A stretch of 64,000 nucleotides of DNA from Paraburkholderia sp. PGU19 (GTDB taxonomy: Bacteria; Pseudomonadota; Gammaproteobacteria; Burkholderiales; Burkholderiaceae): positions 1,798,001-1,862,000 of the forward strand of contig NZ_AP023181.1 of the NCBI RefSeq assembly GCF_013426915.1, read 5' to 3'. Positions 35,856 to 44,077 of this stretch are shown here, piece by piece. Below the pieces are notes generated by a model that made no database searches, had not been told where the DNA came from, and saw only the letters and a list, made by a program, of their open reading frames with translations. A program made the position numbers and the translations under genes. The stretch's first letter is position 1. Each line of letters begins with the position of its first letter.

Positions 35856-38276
35856 TTATTGCGGCAGCGCGTAGGCGATCACGTAGTCGCCGCGATCCGG
35901 AGACTGGCGCGCGCCGCCCGCCGAGATCACGATGTACTGCTTGCCGTTGAGCACATAGCTCATCGGTGTGCCCTGGCTGCCCACGGGCAGTCGTGCCTTC
36001 CAGACTTCCTTGCCTGTCGAACTGTCGAACGCGCGCAGGTAGTAGTCTTGCGTCGCCGCGAAGAACACGAGGCCGCCGCCCGTGCTGAGCGAACCGCCGA
36101 TCGTCGGCATGCCAATCGGCGTGGGCATGTGCATCTGCACGCCCCACAGACGCGTGTCGCGCACCGTGCCGAGCGGCACCTGCCACGCGATGCTGCGCGT
36201 TTTCAGATCGATTGCCGTCAGGCTGCCGAACGGCGGCTTCTGGCACGGAATGCCGAGCGGCGAGAAGAAGCGGTCTTTCGTCACCGAATACGGCGTGCCG
36301 CCAAGCGGCACCGCGCCCATGCCCGCGTTCACGGCTTCGTTGCCGTTCGACGTGCCGCCCTTGCGCTCTTCCTTCACGAGATGCACCCACAGCCCGAGGC
36401 GCATGTCGTTCACGAAGATCATGCCCGCGTTCGGGTCGTACGACAGCCCGCCCCAGTTCATCCCGCCGAGCGAGCCGGGGAAGCTCAGCGACGTGTCCGT
36501 GTCCGGCGCGGTGAACAGGCCGTCGTAGCGCATGCCGTGGAAGATGATGCGGCACATCATCTGGTCGACGGGCGTCATGCCCCACATGTCGGCGCCCTTC
36601 AGCACATCGGCGCCGATCTGCGGCATGCCGACCGACAACGGCTGGGTCTTCGCATACGGCTCGCCCGGAATCGTCGCGGACTTGACCGGCTGTTCTACCA
36701 CCTTCGTCAGCGGCTTGCCCGTCAGACGATCGAGCACGAACAGCTGGCCCATCTTCGTGCCGACGATCAGCGCCGGCACCGTCTTGCCGTCGATGGGGAA
36801 ATTGACGAGGGTCGGCTGCATCGGCACGTCGTAGTCCCACAGATCGTGATGGACCGTCTGGAAGTGCCACTTCTCGACACCCGTCGTCGCGTCGAGCGCG
36901 AGAATCGAGGCGCCGTAGGATTCGTCGAGCTTGGTGCGCTTCACACCCCACAAGTCGATCGCCGCGCTGCCGACAGGCATGTACACAGTGTTCGACGTGG
37001 CGTCGTATGACATCGGCGCCCACACGTTCGGCGTCGAGCGTACGAAGGTCTTGCCGGGCGCGGGTGCCTGTTTGTCTTGCGGGTTGCCCGGATCGAACGC
37101 CCACTTCATCGCGCCCGTCATCACGTCGAAGCCGCGCACCACGCCGCCGGGCATGTCGAGCGACACGTTATCCGCGACACGCCCGCCGACCACGACGGTC
37201 GTGCCCGCGACGGTTGGCGGCGACGTCAGTTCGTACAGCGGGCTCGCCGCCTGGCCGAGGCCGGCCTTGAGGTCGATCACGCCGTGATTGCCGAAGTCTT
37301 CGCACAGCTTGCCTGTGTCGGCATCGAGCGCGACGAGCTGCGCGTCGATCGTGTTCATGTAGATGCGGCGACGACAGGCGGCGTGCTCGTCCGGCAGTGC
37401 AACGGGCGTGACAGGCGTCGAATTTGCGATGTTCGGCTGCTGCACGGGTTTCGTCGCGTCGAAGTAAGCGAGGCCACGGCAGCGCACCCAGACAGTCGTC
37501 CTGGTCGGGAATTCATGGCGCCATTTCTCGTGGCCGTTCGCAGCGTCGAGCGCGATCACCGTGTTGTGCGGCGAGCATATGAACAGCGTGTCGCCGATCT
37601 GCAGCGGCGTTTCCTGATCTTCCGCGCCGCCGCCACCAGGGCTGACGGGCACGTCGCCCGTGTGAAAGGTCCACGCGACCTGCAGGTTCTTCACGTTGTT
37701 GCGATCGATCTGCGTAAAACCCGCAAAGCGGTCGCCGCCTGCCGAGTGGCCGTACGCGGACCAGTCGCCGGTGCCCGTGTCGCCCTTCGCGTTGATCGCG
37801 TTGGTCTCGGTGCCGAACGTGCCGTGCGGCACGAACATGCCGTACACGAACAGCGCGTTACACGCCAGCAGCGCGAGGCTCGCCGTCCATGCCGCGCCCT
37901 TCGCCGGGCGCTTGCCCTGGAAGCGGCGCAGCGCGGGATACACGGGCGCGAGCAGCATGCCGATCATCGTGAACATGAAGATGCGGGCCTGCAGCGGCCA
38001 GAAGTCGAATCCGCTTTCCCAGACGGCCCACAGCACGGTCGCGACGATCACGACCGCAAAGATCACACACGCGCCCGATTTGCGTCGCGCAAGCTGGATG
38101 CCCGTCGCGCAGACGGCGAGGCCCATCAGCAGGTAATACCAGGTGCCGCCGCGCGCGACGAGCAGCGCGCCGCCGATCGCGAAGTACAGGCCGAGCAGCA
38201 GGCCGAGCGCGCCGGCGAGCGTCAGGCCGACGCGGGCCGTCGTCGATAGTGGCTTAGTTTGAGGTTGCTTGGACAT
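35856..38276 (-). CDS. quiA: membrane-bound PQQ quinate/shikimate dehydrogenase
   Basis: 806 residues. Four to five N-terminal membrane helices (about residues 15-135) precede an eight-bladed PQQ propeller facing the periplasm. Propeller signatures include GDWSAYGHSAGGDRFAGF, YGASILALDATTG and STGGGLVFFAATQDYYLRAF. Family members oxidise quinate to 3-dehydroquinate and shikimate to 3-dehydroshikimate, passing electrons to ubiquinone (EC 1.1.5.8). Length is normal. Neighbouring aroQ and transporter support this substrate over glucose. Long opposite-strand frames here are shadows. Confidence 0.93.
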   Translation of the reverse strand: MSKQPQTKPLSTTARVGLTLAGALGLLLGLYFAIGGALLVARGGTWYYLLMGLAVCATGIQLARRKSGACVIFAVVIVATVLWAVWESGFDFWPLQARIFMFTMIGMLLAPVYPALRRFQGKRPAKGAAWTASLALLACNALFVYGMFVPHGTFGTETNAINAKGDTGTGDWSAYGHSAGGDRFAGFTQIDRNNVKNLQVAWTFHTGDVPVSPGGGGAEDQETPLQIGDTLFICSPHNTVIALDAANGHEKWRHEFPTRTTVWVRCRGLAYFDATKPVQQPNIANSTPVTPVALPDEHAACRRRIYMNTIDAQLVALDADTGKLCEDFGNHGVIDLKAGLGQAASPLYELTSPPTVAGTTVVVGGRVADNVSLDMPGGVVRGFDVMTGAMKWAFDPGNPQDKQAPAPGKTFVRSTPNVWAPMSYDATSNTVYMPVGSAAIDLWGVKRTKLDESYGASILALDATTGVEKWHFQTVHHDLWDYDVPMQPTLVNFPIDGKTVPALIVGTKMGQLFVLDRLTGKPLTKVVEQPVKSATIPGEPYAKTQPLSVGMPQIGADVLKGADMWGMTPVDQMMCRIIFHGMRYDGLFTAPDTDTSLSFPGSLGGMNWGGLSYDPNAGMIFVNDMRLGLWVHLVKEERKGGTSNGNEAVNAGMGAVPLGGTPYSVTKDRFFSPLGIPCQKPPFGSLTAIDLKTRSIAWQVPLGTVRDTRLWGVQMHMPTPIGMPTIGGSLSTGGGLVFFAATQDYYLRAFDSSTGKEVWKARLPVGSQGTPMSYVLNGKQYIVISAGGARQSPDRGDYVIAYALPQ

Positions 38277-38586
38277 TGCTTGTCTTCATGGGTACGCAAA
38301 AGTTGGGGCATGCGAAGCGCTACGGGGCCGGGCGTTCGCGTACAGTCGGCCGTGAGGTCGACGCGTGTTCGCTTCCATCGTGATGGATTGGCTCGGGTGG
38401 CCGTTCAGTCGGGGCTTGCGCGGTGACGAACGGCCAGCTCAGCGCGCCTCGGCATGCGCTTCGAACAGCGCGAAGCGCTGTTCGCACTGAGCCGTGGGCA
38501 TCGCCGTATCGCGCGCCGGGCGATGGCTGGGCGCGACAAATGCGATGTGGGCAAATGCGCCCGAAAATACGGCGCTGATTTGCATA

Positions 38587-38604
38587 AAACTAACTAGTTC
38601 GTAC
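38587..38604. promoter_or_regulatory. imperfect TetR-type dyad
   Basis: AAACTAACT-AGTTCGTAC pairs at 6 of 9 positions around a CT/AG centre; the core AACTAGTT is perfect. It sits about 310 bases upstream of the quinate dehydrogenase start and directly upstream of a small unassigned minus-strand frame. Confidence 0.35.
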
Positions 38605-38830
38605 ATTTTAACGCAAAACGCGCGGACACCCAAACCGAGGCTGCATCACCCGCTGAACCGCCGGCCTTTTCGAGTTTCGACGCGGCGGGGAGAAGTGGGT
38701 TGTGAAGATCGTCCGGTGATGCTTTGTTGATGAGCGGCGCTTGCTGAAATTGACCGCTTCTGACTTGCGCTACATCAGGACCATTATTTTCCGCTTTCAA
38801 TAAACGTGATTTACGTAGACTTAACGTCAG

Positions 38831-38842
38831 GCAATCGTTTGC
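38831..38842. promoter_or_regulatory. LacI/PurR-type half-perfect operator, distal copy
   Basis: GCAATCGTTTGC, one base from the perfect palindrome found 151 bases downstream. The CG-centred core is typical of LacI-family sites. Confidence 0.4.
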
Positions 38843-38981
38843 GGTCGATTAAAAGCGGTGAATAACCGATGCGACATTCCCAGGTCAGCTATTTTCTGGT
38901 GAACGTAGCGGGAGCTATGGCAACGCCGAAGATTCCGCGCAAAGGTTCGTCAAATCAAGTGGTTTCGCATTACTACGGATG

Positions 38982-38993
38982 GCAAACGTTTGC
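38982..38993. promoter_or_regulatory. LacI/PurR-type perfect operator, siaA-proximal copy
   Basis: GCAAACGTTTGC is a perfect 12-bp palindrome equal to the core of the PurR consensus. It lies about 150 bases upstream of the siaA start region. Paired with the copy at 38831 it could support looping. Confidence 0.5.
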
Positions 38994-39160
38994 ACAGACG
39001 CGTATTGCAGTAAATATCGCTAAAGAATAGATTTTTTCCAATTTCAATCGGGAAGTTGAATAGAGAAGGCAAGCAAATATTTTATTAATTGTCTAAAGAA
39101 ACGGCTCACTGTCACGCAAAGTACACAGAGAAATATTAGCGTGCAGGGTTCCTTCATCGA

Positions 39161-40417
39161 TTGGCTCGCCTTGCCATGCATCCCGCGTTTTCACGGTTAC
39201 GCCGTCCGTCCGCACAAGGAGAACCTCACTCTGCTGGCGATCTGTGTCAGCAGGTTCCATCCGTCGACGCAGAAGATCCGAACTCGGTGGTAATGGAAAT
39301 CTTCTCTTCGCGTCACGACATGAAGAGTCTCGCTGTGATCGAAGGCAATCGGCCCATCGGGCTCATCAATCGCGATATCTTCCTGTCGCAAATGAGCAAG
39401 CCTTTTCACCGCGAGCTTTACGACAAGAAGAGCTGCATCGCGTTCATGGACAAGGAACCGCTCGTCGTCGACGCCGACATGAGCATCGAAGCGCTCACCT
39501 TCAAGACTGTCGAAGTGGGTGAAAAGGCGCTGGTAGACGGTTTCATCGTGACGCGCGACGGCTACTTTGCAGGGCTGGGAAGCGGACTCCAGCTTCTTGG
39601 CGCAGTGGCCGAAATGCAGGCGGAAAGAAATCGCCAGATCATGCAGAGCATCGAGTACGCGAGTGTGATCCAGCGCGCGATGCTGCGCGCATCGAGAGAC
39701 ACCTTGGCTGCGAGGCTCCCCGATGCCGCGCTCGTATGGGAACCGCGCGATGTCGTTGGCGGCGACTTCTATCATTTCGCCGCATTCCCGCACGGCTGGT
39801 TCGGTGCCACCGCCGACTGCACCGGTCACGGCGTGCCGGGCGCATTCATGACGCTGCTCGCATCGGCGTCGCTGTCGCAGGCGCTCGAACAGATCGGACC
39901 ACGCGACCCTGCTGCCTTGCTCGCGGCAGTCAACCGTAACGTGAAGAGCTTGCTGGGCCAGGTGCACAGCGCGGCCGAAGTGTCGCAATCGGATGACGGC
40001 CTCGACGCCGCGTTTTTCTGGTTCGACGCACGCGAAAGCGAACTGCATTTCGCTGGCGCGAGGATCGCTTTGCATATTCTCACGCCGGAAGCCGACCACT
40101 TCGAAACGATCTCGGGCGACCGGATGGGTGTCGGCTATGTCGACAGTCTTGCCGACTATGAATGGAAGCTGCGCAAGATTTCCGTGCCGCCGGGCAGCCT
40201 GCTGTTCATTTGCACGGACGGTCTCATCGACCAGATTGGCGGCCCGAAAAACATTGCCTTCGGCCGCCGCCGCGCGTTGGACCTGATTCTCGCGAACCGT
40301 GCCGAAGCACCGTCGGCAATCTGCGAAAAACTGCGGCACGCGCTCGCCGACTGGCAAGGCGCGCAACTACGCCGCGATGACCTCACCCTGTTTTGTGCCC
40401 GCATTACCGACCAATAA
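39161..40417 (+). CDS. siaA: SiaA-like PP2C/SpoIIE phosphatase with CBS-like N-terminus
   Basis: About 415 residues. Residues ~40-150 look like a CBS-type regulatory pair (KSLAVIEGNRPIGLINRDIF and DGFIVTRDGYFAGLG). A short coiled coil with IQRAML follows, then a SpoIIE/PP2C phosphatase (VVGGDFYHF, ATADCTGHGVPGAFMTLL, FICTDGLIDQ, RRDDLTLF) with the metal-binding aspartates present. It heads an operon with siaB, siaC and siaD. Unlike the Pseudomonas SiaA there are no membrane helices or HAMP domain. The N-terminus is uncertain: TTG 39161 or ATG 39176 give an Arg-rich start. The frame from GTG 39141 reads naturally (HGYAVRPHKENLTLLAIC) and would join after removing one GT at 39244-39247. Confidence 0.85.
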   Translation: MARLAMHPAFSRLRRPSAQGEPHSAGDLCQQVPSVDAEDPNSVVMEIFSSRHDMKSLAVIEGNRPIGLINRDIFLSQMSKPFHRELYDKKSCIAFMDKEPLVVDADMSIEALTFKTVEVGEKALVDGFIVTRDGYFAGLGSGLQLLGAVAEMQAERNRQIMQSIEYASVIQRAMLRASRDTLAARLPDAALVWEPRDVVGGDFYHFAAFPHGWFGATADCTGHGVPGAFMTLLASASLSQALEQIGPRDPAALLAAVNRNVKSLLGQVHSAAEVSQSDDGLDAAFFWFDARESELHFAGARIALHILTPEADHFETISGDRMGVGYVDSLADYEWKLRKISVPPGSLLFICTDGLIDQIGGPKNIAFGRRRALDLILANRAEAPSAICEKLRHALADWQGAQLRRDDLTLFCARITDQ

Positions 40418-40419
40418 GT

Positions 40420-40983
40420 ATGTCTCAACTACTCGATCAAGACAGCGCCTTTTTCGATCTGGCGCAGCGGCGAAACGTCCTTTTCTATCACAAGGGTTAT
40501 TTCTCTAATAACATCGTGGCCGCCATGGGCGAGGTCGTCAAGCTGCAACTGGAAATCGCGGGCGTGAGCGGGCCAACGCGCCGCAAGCTGTTCTCATCGT
40601 TCGTCGAGTTGTCGCAGAACATTGTCCACTATTCGTCCGATTCCCTGCAGCCCGGCAACGACGGCGGCGGCTCTATTCGCGAAGGCGCGGTGTGCATCAC
40701 CACCGACGGCGAAAGGCATCTGATGATGTGTGTCAATCCGATTGCAGCGGAAGATGTCGAGGGTTTGCGCAACAAGCTGGAACCGCTGCGCAGCATGTCG
40801 GTTGAAGAGATCAAGCAGGCCTACAAGGTCACATTGAGAGCCGACACGCCCGAGGAAAGCAAGGGCGCGGGTCTGGGTTTCCTGACGATGGCGCGCGACG
40901 CAAGCGCGCCGCTTGAATTCGCTTTTCATCCGCGTGCCGACGAACCCGGAACCACGCTGTTTTGCCTTAAAGCCATCATCTGA
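40420..40983 (+). CDS. siaB: SiaB-family protein kinase
   Basis: 187 residues from ATG 40420, two bases after the siaA stop; the open frame extends to 40393 but overlapping siaA. A single GHKL-like domain (DUF6272): the N-box-like helix FSSFVELSQNIVHYSSDS and the late motif SKGAGLGFLTMARD, corresponding to a G-box. In the Pseudomonas system SiaB phosphorylates SiaC, opposing SiaA, so the ratio sets diguanylate cyclase activity. Tight spacing indicates co-translation. Confidence 0.88.
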   Translation: MSQLLDQDSAFFDLAQRRNVLFYHKGYFSNNIVAAMGEVVKLQLEIAGVSGPTRRKLFSSFVELSQNIVHYSSDSLQPGNDGGGSIREGAVCITTDGERHLMMCVNPIAAEDVEGLRNKLEPLRSMSVEEIKQAYKVTLRADTPEESKGAGLGFLTMARDASAPLEFAFHPRADEPGTTLFCLKAII

Positions 40984-41001
40984 GTAAAAGGCGCACGAGC
41001 T

Positions 41002-41397
41002 ATGGACAATCTCTACATTGCCGCAACGGCGACCTCTCCGGAAGTCGACTTTCGATTCGACCAGCATTCGCTGCTGCTCAGGGGCGAGTCGTACCCCGAG
41101 AATGCAGCGGCGTTCTACGCGCCGATCATCGAACAATTGCGTCAGTACCTCGCGGAATCCGTCGGCGCGGTGATTACCGTCGACGTCGTTCTGACGTACT
41201 TCAATAGCTCCAGCACGAAGATGCTGTTCAGCGTGTTTGATGCACTGGACGAAGCCGCGCAGTCCGGCAGCCGCGTGCTGATGAACTGGTATCGCGACGA
41301 AGAAGACGAAACGATTTTCGAGTTCGGCGAAGAACTGAAGGCCGATTTCCACGCGATCGAATTCACCGATCGCCCCGTTGCTCACCAGGGACAATAA
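41002..41397 (+). CDS. siaC: SiaC-family phosphoprotein (DUF1987)
   Basis: 131 residues. Features of the DUF1987/SiaC fold are the N-terminal strand TSPEVDFRFDQHSLLLRGES, the central LTYFNSSSTKMLF with Ser/Thr at 69-72 where the family is phosphorylated, and the acidic FEFGEELK segment. Its unphosphorylated form binds and activates SiaD in Pseudomonas. It starts 18 bases after siaB and ends next to the siaD start. Confidence 0.9.
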   Translation: MDNLYIAATATSPEVDFRFDQHSLLLRGESYPENAAAFYAPIIEQLRQYLAESVGAVITVDVVLTYFNSSSTKMLFSVFDALDEAAQSGSRVLMNWYRDEEDETIFEFGEELKADFHAIEFTDRPVAHQGQ

Positions 41398-41398
41398 G

Positions 41399-42124
41399 GT
41401 GCCGCGGATATCCTCCCTGGATGCGCCTGCCAACGATGCGCCGGATCTGTTCCAGAACGAGAACGAGGCGCTCGACAAAGCGCGCGCGATCCATGCGATG
41501 AGTGTTGCGGATGCGGGCGATTATCGCCAGTCGCTCGGCGAGCTTATCGGGCATTTCGAGCGCCTGATGCGCGAGACGCGGCGCCTGATCGGCCGCAGTG
41601 ATCGCGCCGAACGCGAGATGCAGGCGCTTGCGCAGCAGTTGGCGCATCGCGCGACGCACGATGCGCTGACGGGTGTGTTCAACCGCAGTGCGGTGATCGA
41701 GCGGGCGTCGAAGGCCTTGCGTCACGACAGCGCGGTCATGATCATTCTCGATATCGACGAGTTCAAGCGGGTCAACGACGATTTCGGCCATCCGGCAGGC
41801 GATGCCATGATCATGGGTATCGTCGCGTGCCTGCGGCGAATCGTGGGTGAGCGGGGCTTTATCGGACGGGTGGGCGGCGAAGAATTCACCGTGCTGCTGC
41901 CGGGGTATGAAGTGGACGATGCGCTGCGCCAGGCCGAGAACATGCGCGAGGCGATCGGCAAGCACGTCTTTGCATCGCCCGTCGACCGTCATATCACGGC
42001 CAGCTTCGGCGTTAGTGCGAACCCTGCGGGCACCAGCTTCGACACTGCGTATGGCCTCGCCGACGCGGCGCTCTACCGCGCCAAGCGCGGCGGGCGAAAC
42101 CGGGTGGAATTCGCGAATCCGTAA
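41399..42124 (+). CDS. siaD: SiaD-type diguanylate cyclase
   Basis: 241 residues from GTG 41399 (TTG 41378, overlapping siaC, is another candidate). An N-terminal helical stalk at about residues 20-82 (DYRQSLGELIGHFERLM, EREMQALAQQLA) leads to a GGDEF domain with DALTGVFNRSA, DIDEFKRVNDDFGH and the active site GGEEF at 159-163. The RxxD inhibitory site expected just before it is absent, so product inhibition may be weak. It makes c-di-GMP under SiaC control and drives aggregation or biofilm in known systems. Last gene of the operon. Confidence 0.9.
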   Translation: MPRISSLDAPANDAPDLFQNENEALDKARAIHAMSVADAGDYRQSLGELIGHFERLMRETRRLIGRSDRAEREMQALAQQLAHRATHDALTGVFNRSAVIERASKALRHDSAVMIILDIDEFKRVNDDFGHPAGDAMIMGIVACLRRIVGERGFIGRVGGEEFTVLLPGYEVDDALRQAENMREAIGKHVFASPVDRHITASFGVSANPAGTSFDTAYGLADAALYRAKRGGRNRVEFANP

Positions 42125-42144
42125 AGCGAAGACGTGCGCTTCTA

Positions 42145-43272
42145 CTACGTCAATGCAGGTTGCAGGTAGCCGGTCAGAATCAGCGCAGTCTGCACGGCGC
42201 CGAACAGCACGATAACGAGTGCGCCCGTGATGGCGACAACACGCTTGGTCGCTTCGATCCGCGAGCGAAGGCGAACACTGCGCGCCATGATGAACCGGTT
42301 CGCGCCCACCGCGCCCAGGCCGAACAGCGTAACGGTGACTGCCACGCCCGCGCCGATGGCAAACGTTGCCGCGATGCCTATCCACGGCGCGTGTGCCGCA
42401 ACCGACGCGATCAGTACAAAGATCGACCCGACGCATGGCCGCACGCCCGATGCAAACCCTGTCGCGAGTATCTGCGACGTCACCGAAAATTTCGATCTCC
42501 CGAATCGCGTTGCGCCGCCGGATTGCCGCATGTGCAGTTGCAGTTTCGCGCCGAGATAAGCGGGTTCGTGCTCCGACGTCCGCGACGATGCCGCCGAGCG
42601 TTCAGCGGGCACGAGCTTCAGCGCGCGAGGATCGACGCAGCAGTCACGCCGCGCGAGCGCGCTGTAGATCGTCCAGCCGCCTGCTACACAAAGCAGAACA
42701 TAGCTGATGATATCGAGCGATGCCGCGTTCGACAGCACGCTCGATACGCCCGCCTTCGCAAACCATAACGCGCCGAACACGAGCACGATCGCGCTCATCG
42801 CCTGTACGGTCGCGCTCCAGCTTGCCAGCGCGACGGCTTGCGCGATGCGCGTGTCGCGCGAGCCGAGCCAGGTGCCGGCGACCAGCTTGCCGTGGCCGGG
42901 CCCGAGCGCATGCAGCACGCCGTAGGCGAACGCGAGGCCGATCAATGCGAGCCATGTCCAGGGCGTCGACGCGCGATGCAACTGTTGCGCGGCGTCGGCG
43001 ATGCGCGCGTTGAGTCGACCTTGCCAGATGATCGATGTCGCCAGTGCCGTACGCGCGAACTTGGGTAGTACGAACGCGTGGTGGGACTCGCTGGCAGATG
43101 GCGCGCTCGATGGGCTTGCGCTTTCCGCTGGTGACGAAGCCGATTGAACGGGCCGACCGAAAACATCGACAGCGGCCGACGCAGCGTGCGACGGCGCGGC
43201 CAGCGCGAGACCTGCGACTGCAACGCAGAATGCAAACAGGATATGCAGTAGTCCGCGTTCGAGCGTCAGCAT
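42145..43272 (-). CDS. NicO-family nickel/cobalt (metal) exporter
   Basis: 375 residues from ATG 43272. A signal-like start (LLHILFAFCVAVAGLALA), a Ser/Pro/Ala-rich linker, then six or so membrane helices. The HX4D-like family motif region appears as GVLHALGPGHGKLVAGTWL, and a second repeat half reads GFASGVRPCVGSIFVL. A His-poor loop separates the halves. The upstream DUF1007 gene overlaps it by 7 bases; this pair is common in proteobacteria and is thought to handle Ni, Co or Zn. The in-frame extension to 43776 is antisense to that gene in another frame and is not used. Confidence 0.85.
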   Translation of the reverse strand: MLTLERGLLHILFAFCVAVAGLALAAPSHAASAAVDVFGRPVQSASSPAESASPSSAPSASESHHAFVLPKFARTALATSIIWQGRLNARIADAAQQLHRASTPWTWLALIGLAFAYGVLHALGPGHGKLVAGTWLGSRDTRIAQAVALASWSATVQAMSAIVLVFGALWFAKAGVSSVLSNAASLDIISYVLLCVAGGWTIYSALARRDCCVDPRALKLVPAERSAASSRTSEHEPAYLGAKLQLHMRQSGGATRFGRSKFSVTSQILATGFASGVRPCVGSIFVLIASVAAHAPWIGIAATFAIGAGVAVTVTLFGLGAVGANRFIMARSVRLRSRIEATKRVVAITGALVIVLFGAVQTALILTGYLQPALT

Positions 43273-43859
43273 GATATTGCCGTCGCTTGCGGCACGACGA
43301 TGCCGTTGAAGATCGGATGCGCGCGGTCCTGAAAGGGTTTCACCGTGCAACTGGACGCGGCATGTCCCTCTATCGTCACGGCGTTTGCGCCGTCCGGTTC
43401 GTAATCGACGAAGAACGAATCGTCCCAAATGCCGAGCGAAACCTTGTGCGCAATCACGTCGACCGGGTTTTTCAGTGCCAACGTGAAGGTATAAACGAGC
43501 TTGCCATGATCGACCGATACGCGAAAACCTGCGGGGTCCCCCAGACGCTGCGCCTCGCCATCGACGAAAAGATGACTGAAGTATTGAGCGCCCGCCAGCG
43601 ATGAAAATGCCTGTTCGCGGAAGATCGCAGTCTGCTTCGCGTCTAGCGGCCCGTTGTCGGGCAAGGTATCGATGCCTACGAGCTGAACTGGAAAGCCTTC
43701 TGAAAAGCGCCACATTTGCGCTATCGAAATCACGGACGTGCCTTGCATCTGCACGCGCGCCGAAAACCGTATCCATACGTGCGGATGCGCGGCGGCTACC
43801 CCGGATGCGACGAATAGGGCGACGCCGATGAGCCGCCTGATGACAGAAAGATTCAACAT
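43266..43859 (-). CDS. DUF1007 family periplasmic protein
   Basis: 197 residues. Signal peptide ending GVAAA, mature HPHVWIRFSARVQ (the HPH near the mature start is the family hallmark and probable metal ligand) and further beta-rich sequence (FFVDYEPDGANAVTIEG). Its stop overlaps the start of the NicO exporter gene, so they are co-translated. A periplasmic metal-binding partner of the exporter is the likely role. Confidence 0.87.
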   Translation of the reverse strand: MLNLSVIRRLIGVALFVASGVAAAHPHVWIRFSARVQMQGTSVISIAQMWRFSEGFPVQLVGIDTLPDNGPLDAKQTAIFREQAFSSLAGAQYFSHLFVDGEAQRLGDPAGFRVSVDHGKLVYTFTLALKNPVDVIAHKVSLGIWDDSFFVDYEPDGANAVTIEGHAASSCTVKPFQDRAHPIFNGIVVPQATAISC

Positions 43860-44077
43860 CGCTTTTGATTGTTAATTCTTCGATGACACGCCGGCATGTC
43901 TCGAAGGACTATTGAGCATGCCGTTGCTTTCTTTCAGGAGTAAGGCGGTAGCGCGAGAAAGCGTGTCATTGTCGCATGAGCGATTGTGGGATGCTCGATG
44001 CACCACGAAATTGGCATAGCATGCCATCATGCGTGACAATCGTCGCCATCCATCGATGTCTGTCATGAGGAGCCGTC

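Larger units (their letters stand above)
38277..39140. other. AT-richer intergenic region, 864 bases
   Basis: Divergent control region of the quinate dehydrogenase and the sia operon. The segment from about 38760 to 39140 is clearly AT-richer than its surroundings. A 48-codon frame on the minus strand (ATG 38582-38584 down to 38439) is possible but unrecognised. Three operator-like dyads are listed separately. Confidence 0.5.

Noticed and set aside
35836..38249. Several long open frames on both strands opposite or beside the quinate dehydrogenase (up to about 420 codons)
   Set aside because: They are Arg/His-rich mirror readings of a GC-rich gene. The PQQ propeller frame has clear motifs and the others have none.
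38439..38584. 48-codon frame behind a TetR-like dyad
   Set aside because: No family match and no clear ribosome site; mentioned only within the intergenic region.
38980..38994. TGGCAAACGTTTGCA as a sigma-54 promoter
   Set aside because: The GG-to-GC spacing is 9 rather than 10 bases, and the element is better explained as a LacI-type palindrome.
39197..40366. 389-codon minus-strand frame opposite siaA
   Set aside because: It is a shadow of the siaA frame with no domain signatures, and the operon context supports the plus strand.
41363..42436. 357-codon minus-strand frame over siaD
   Set aside because: The plus strand encodes a complete GGDEF domain; the minus reading is basic and motif-free.
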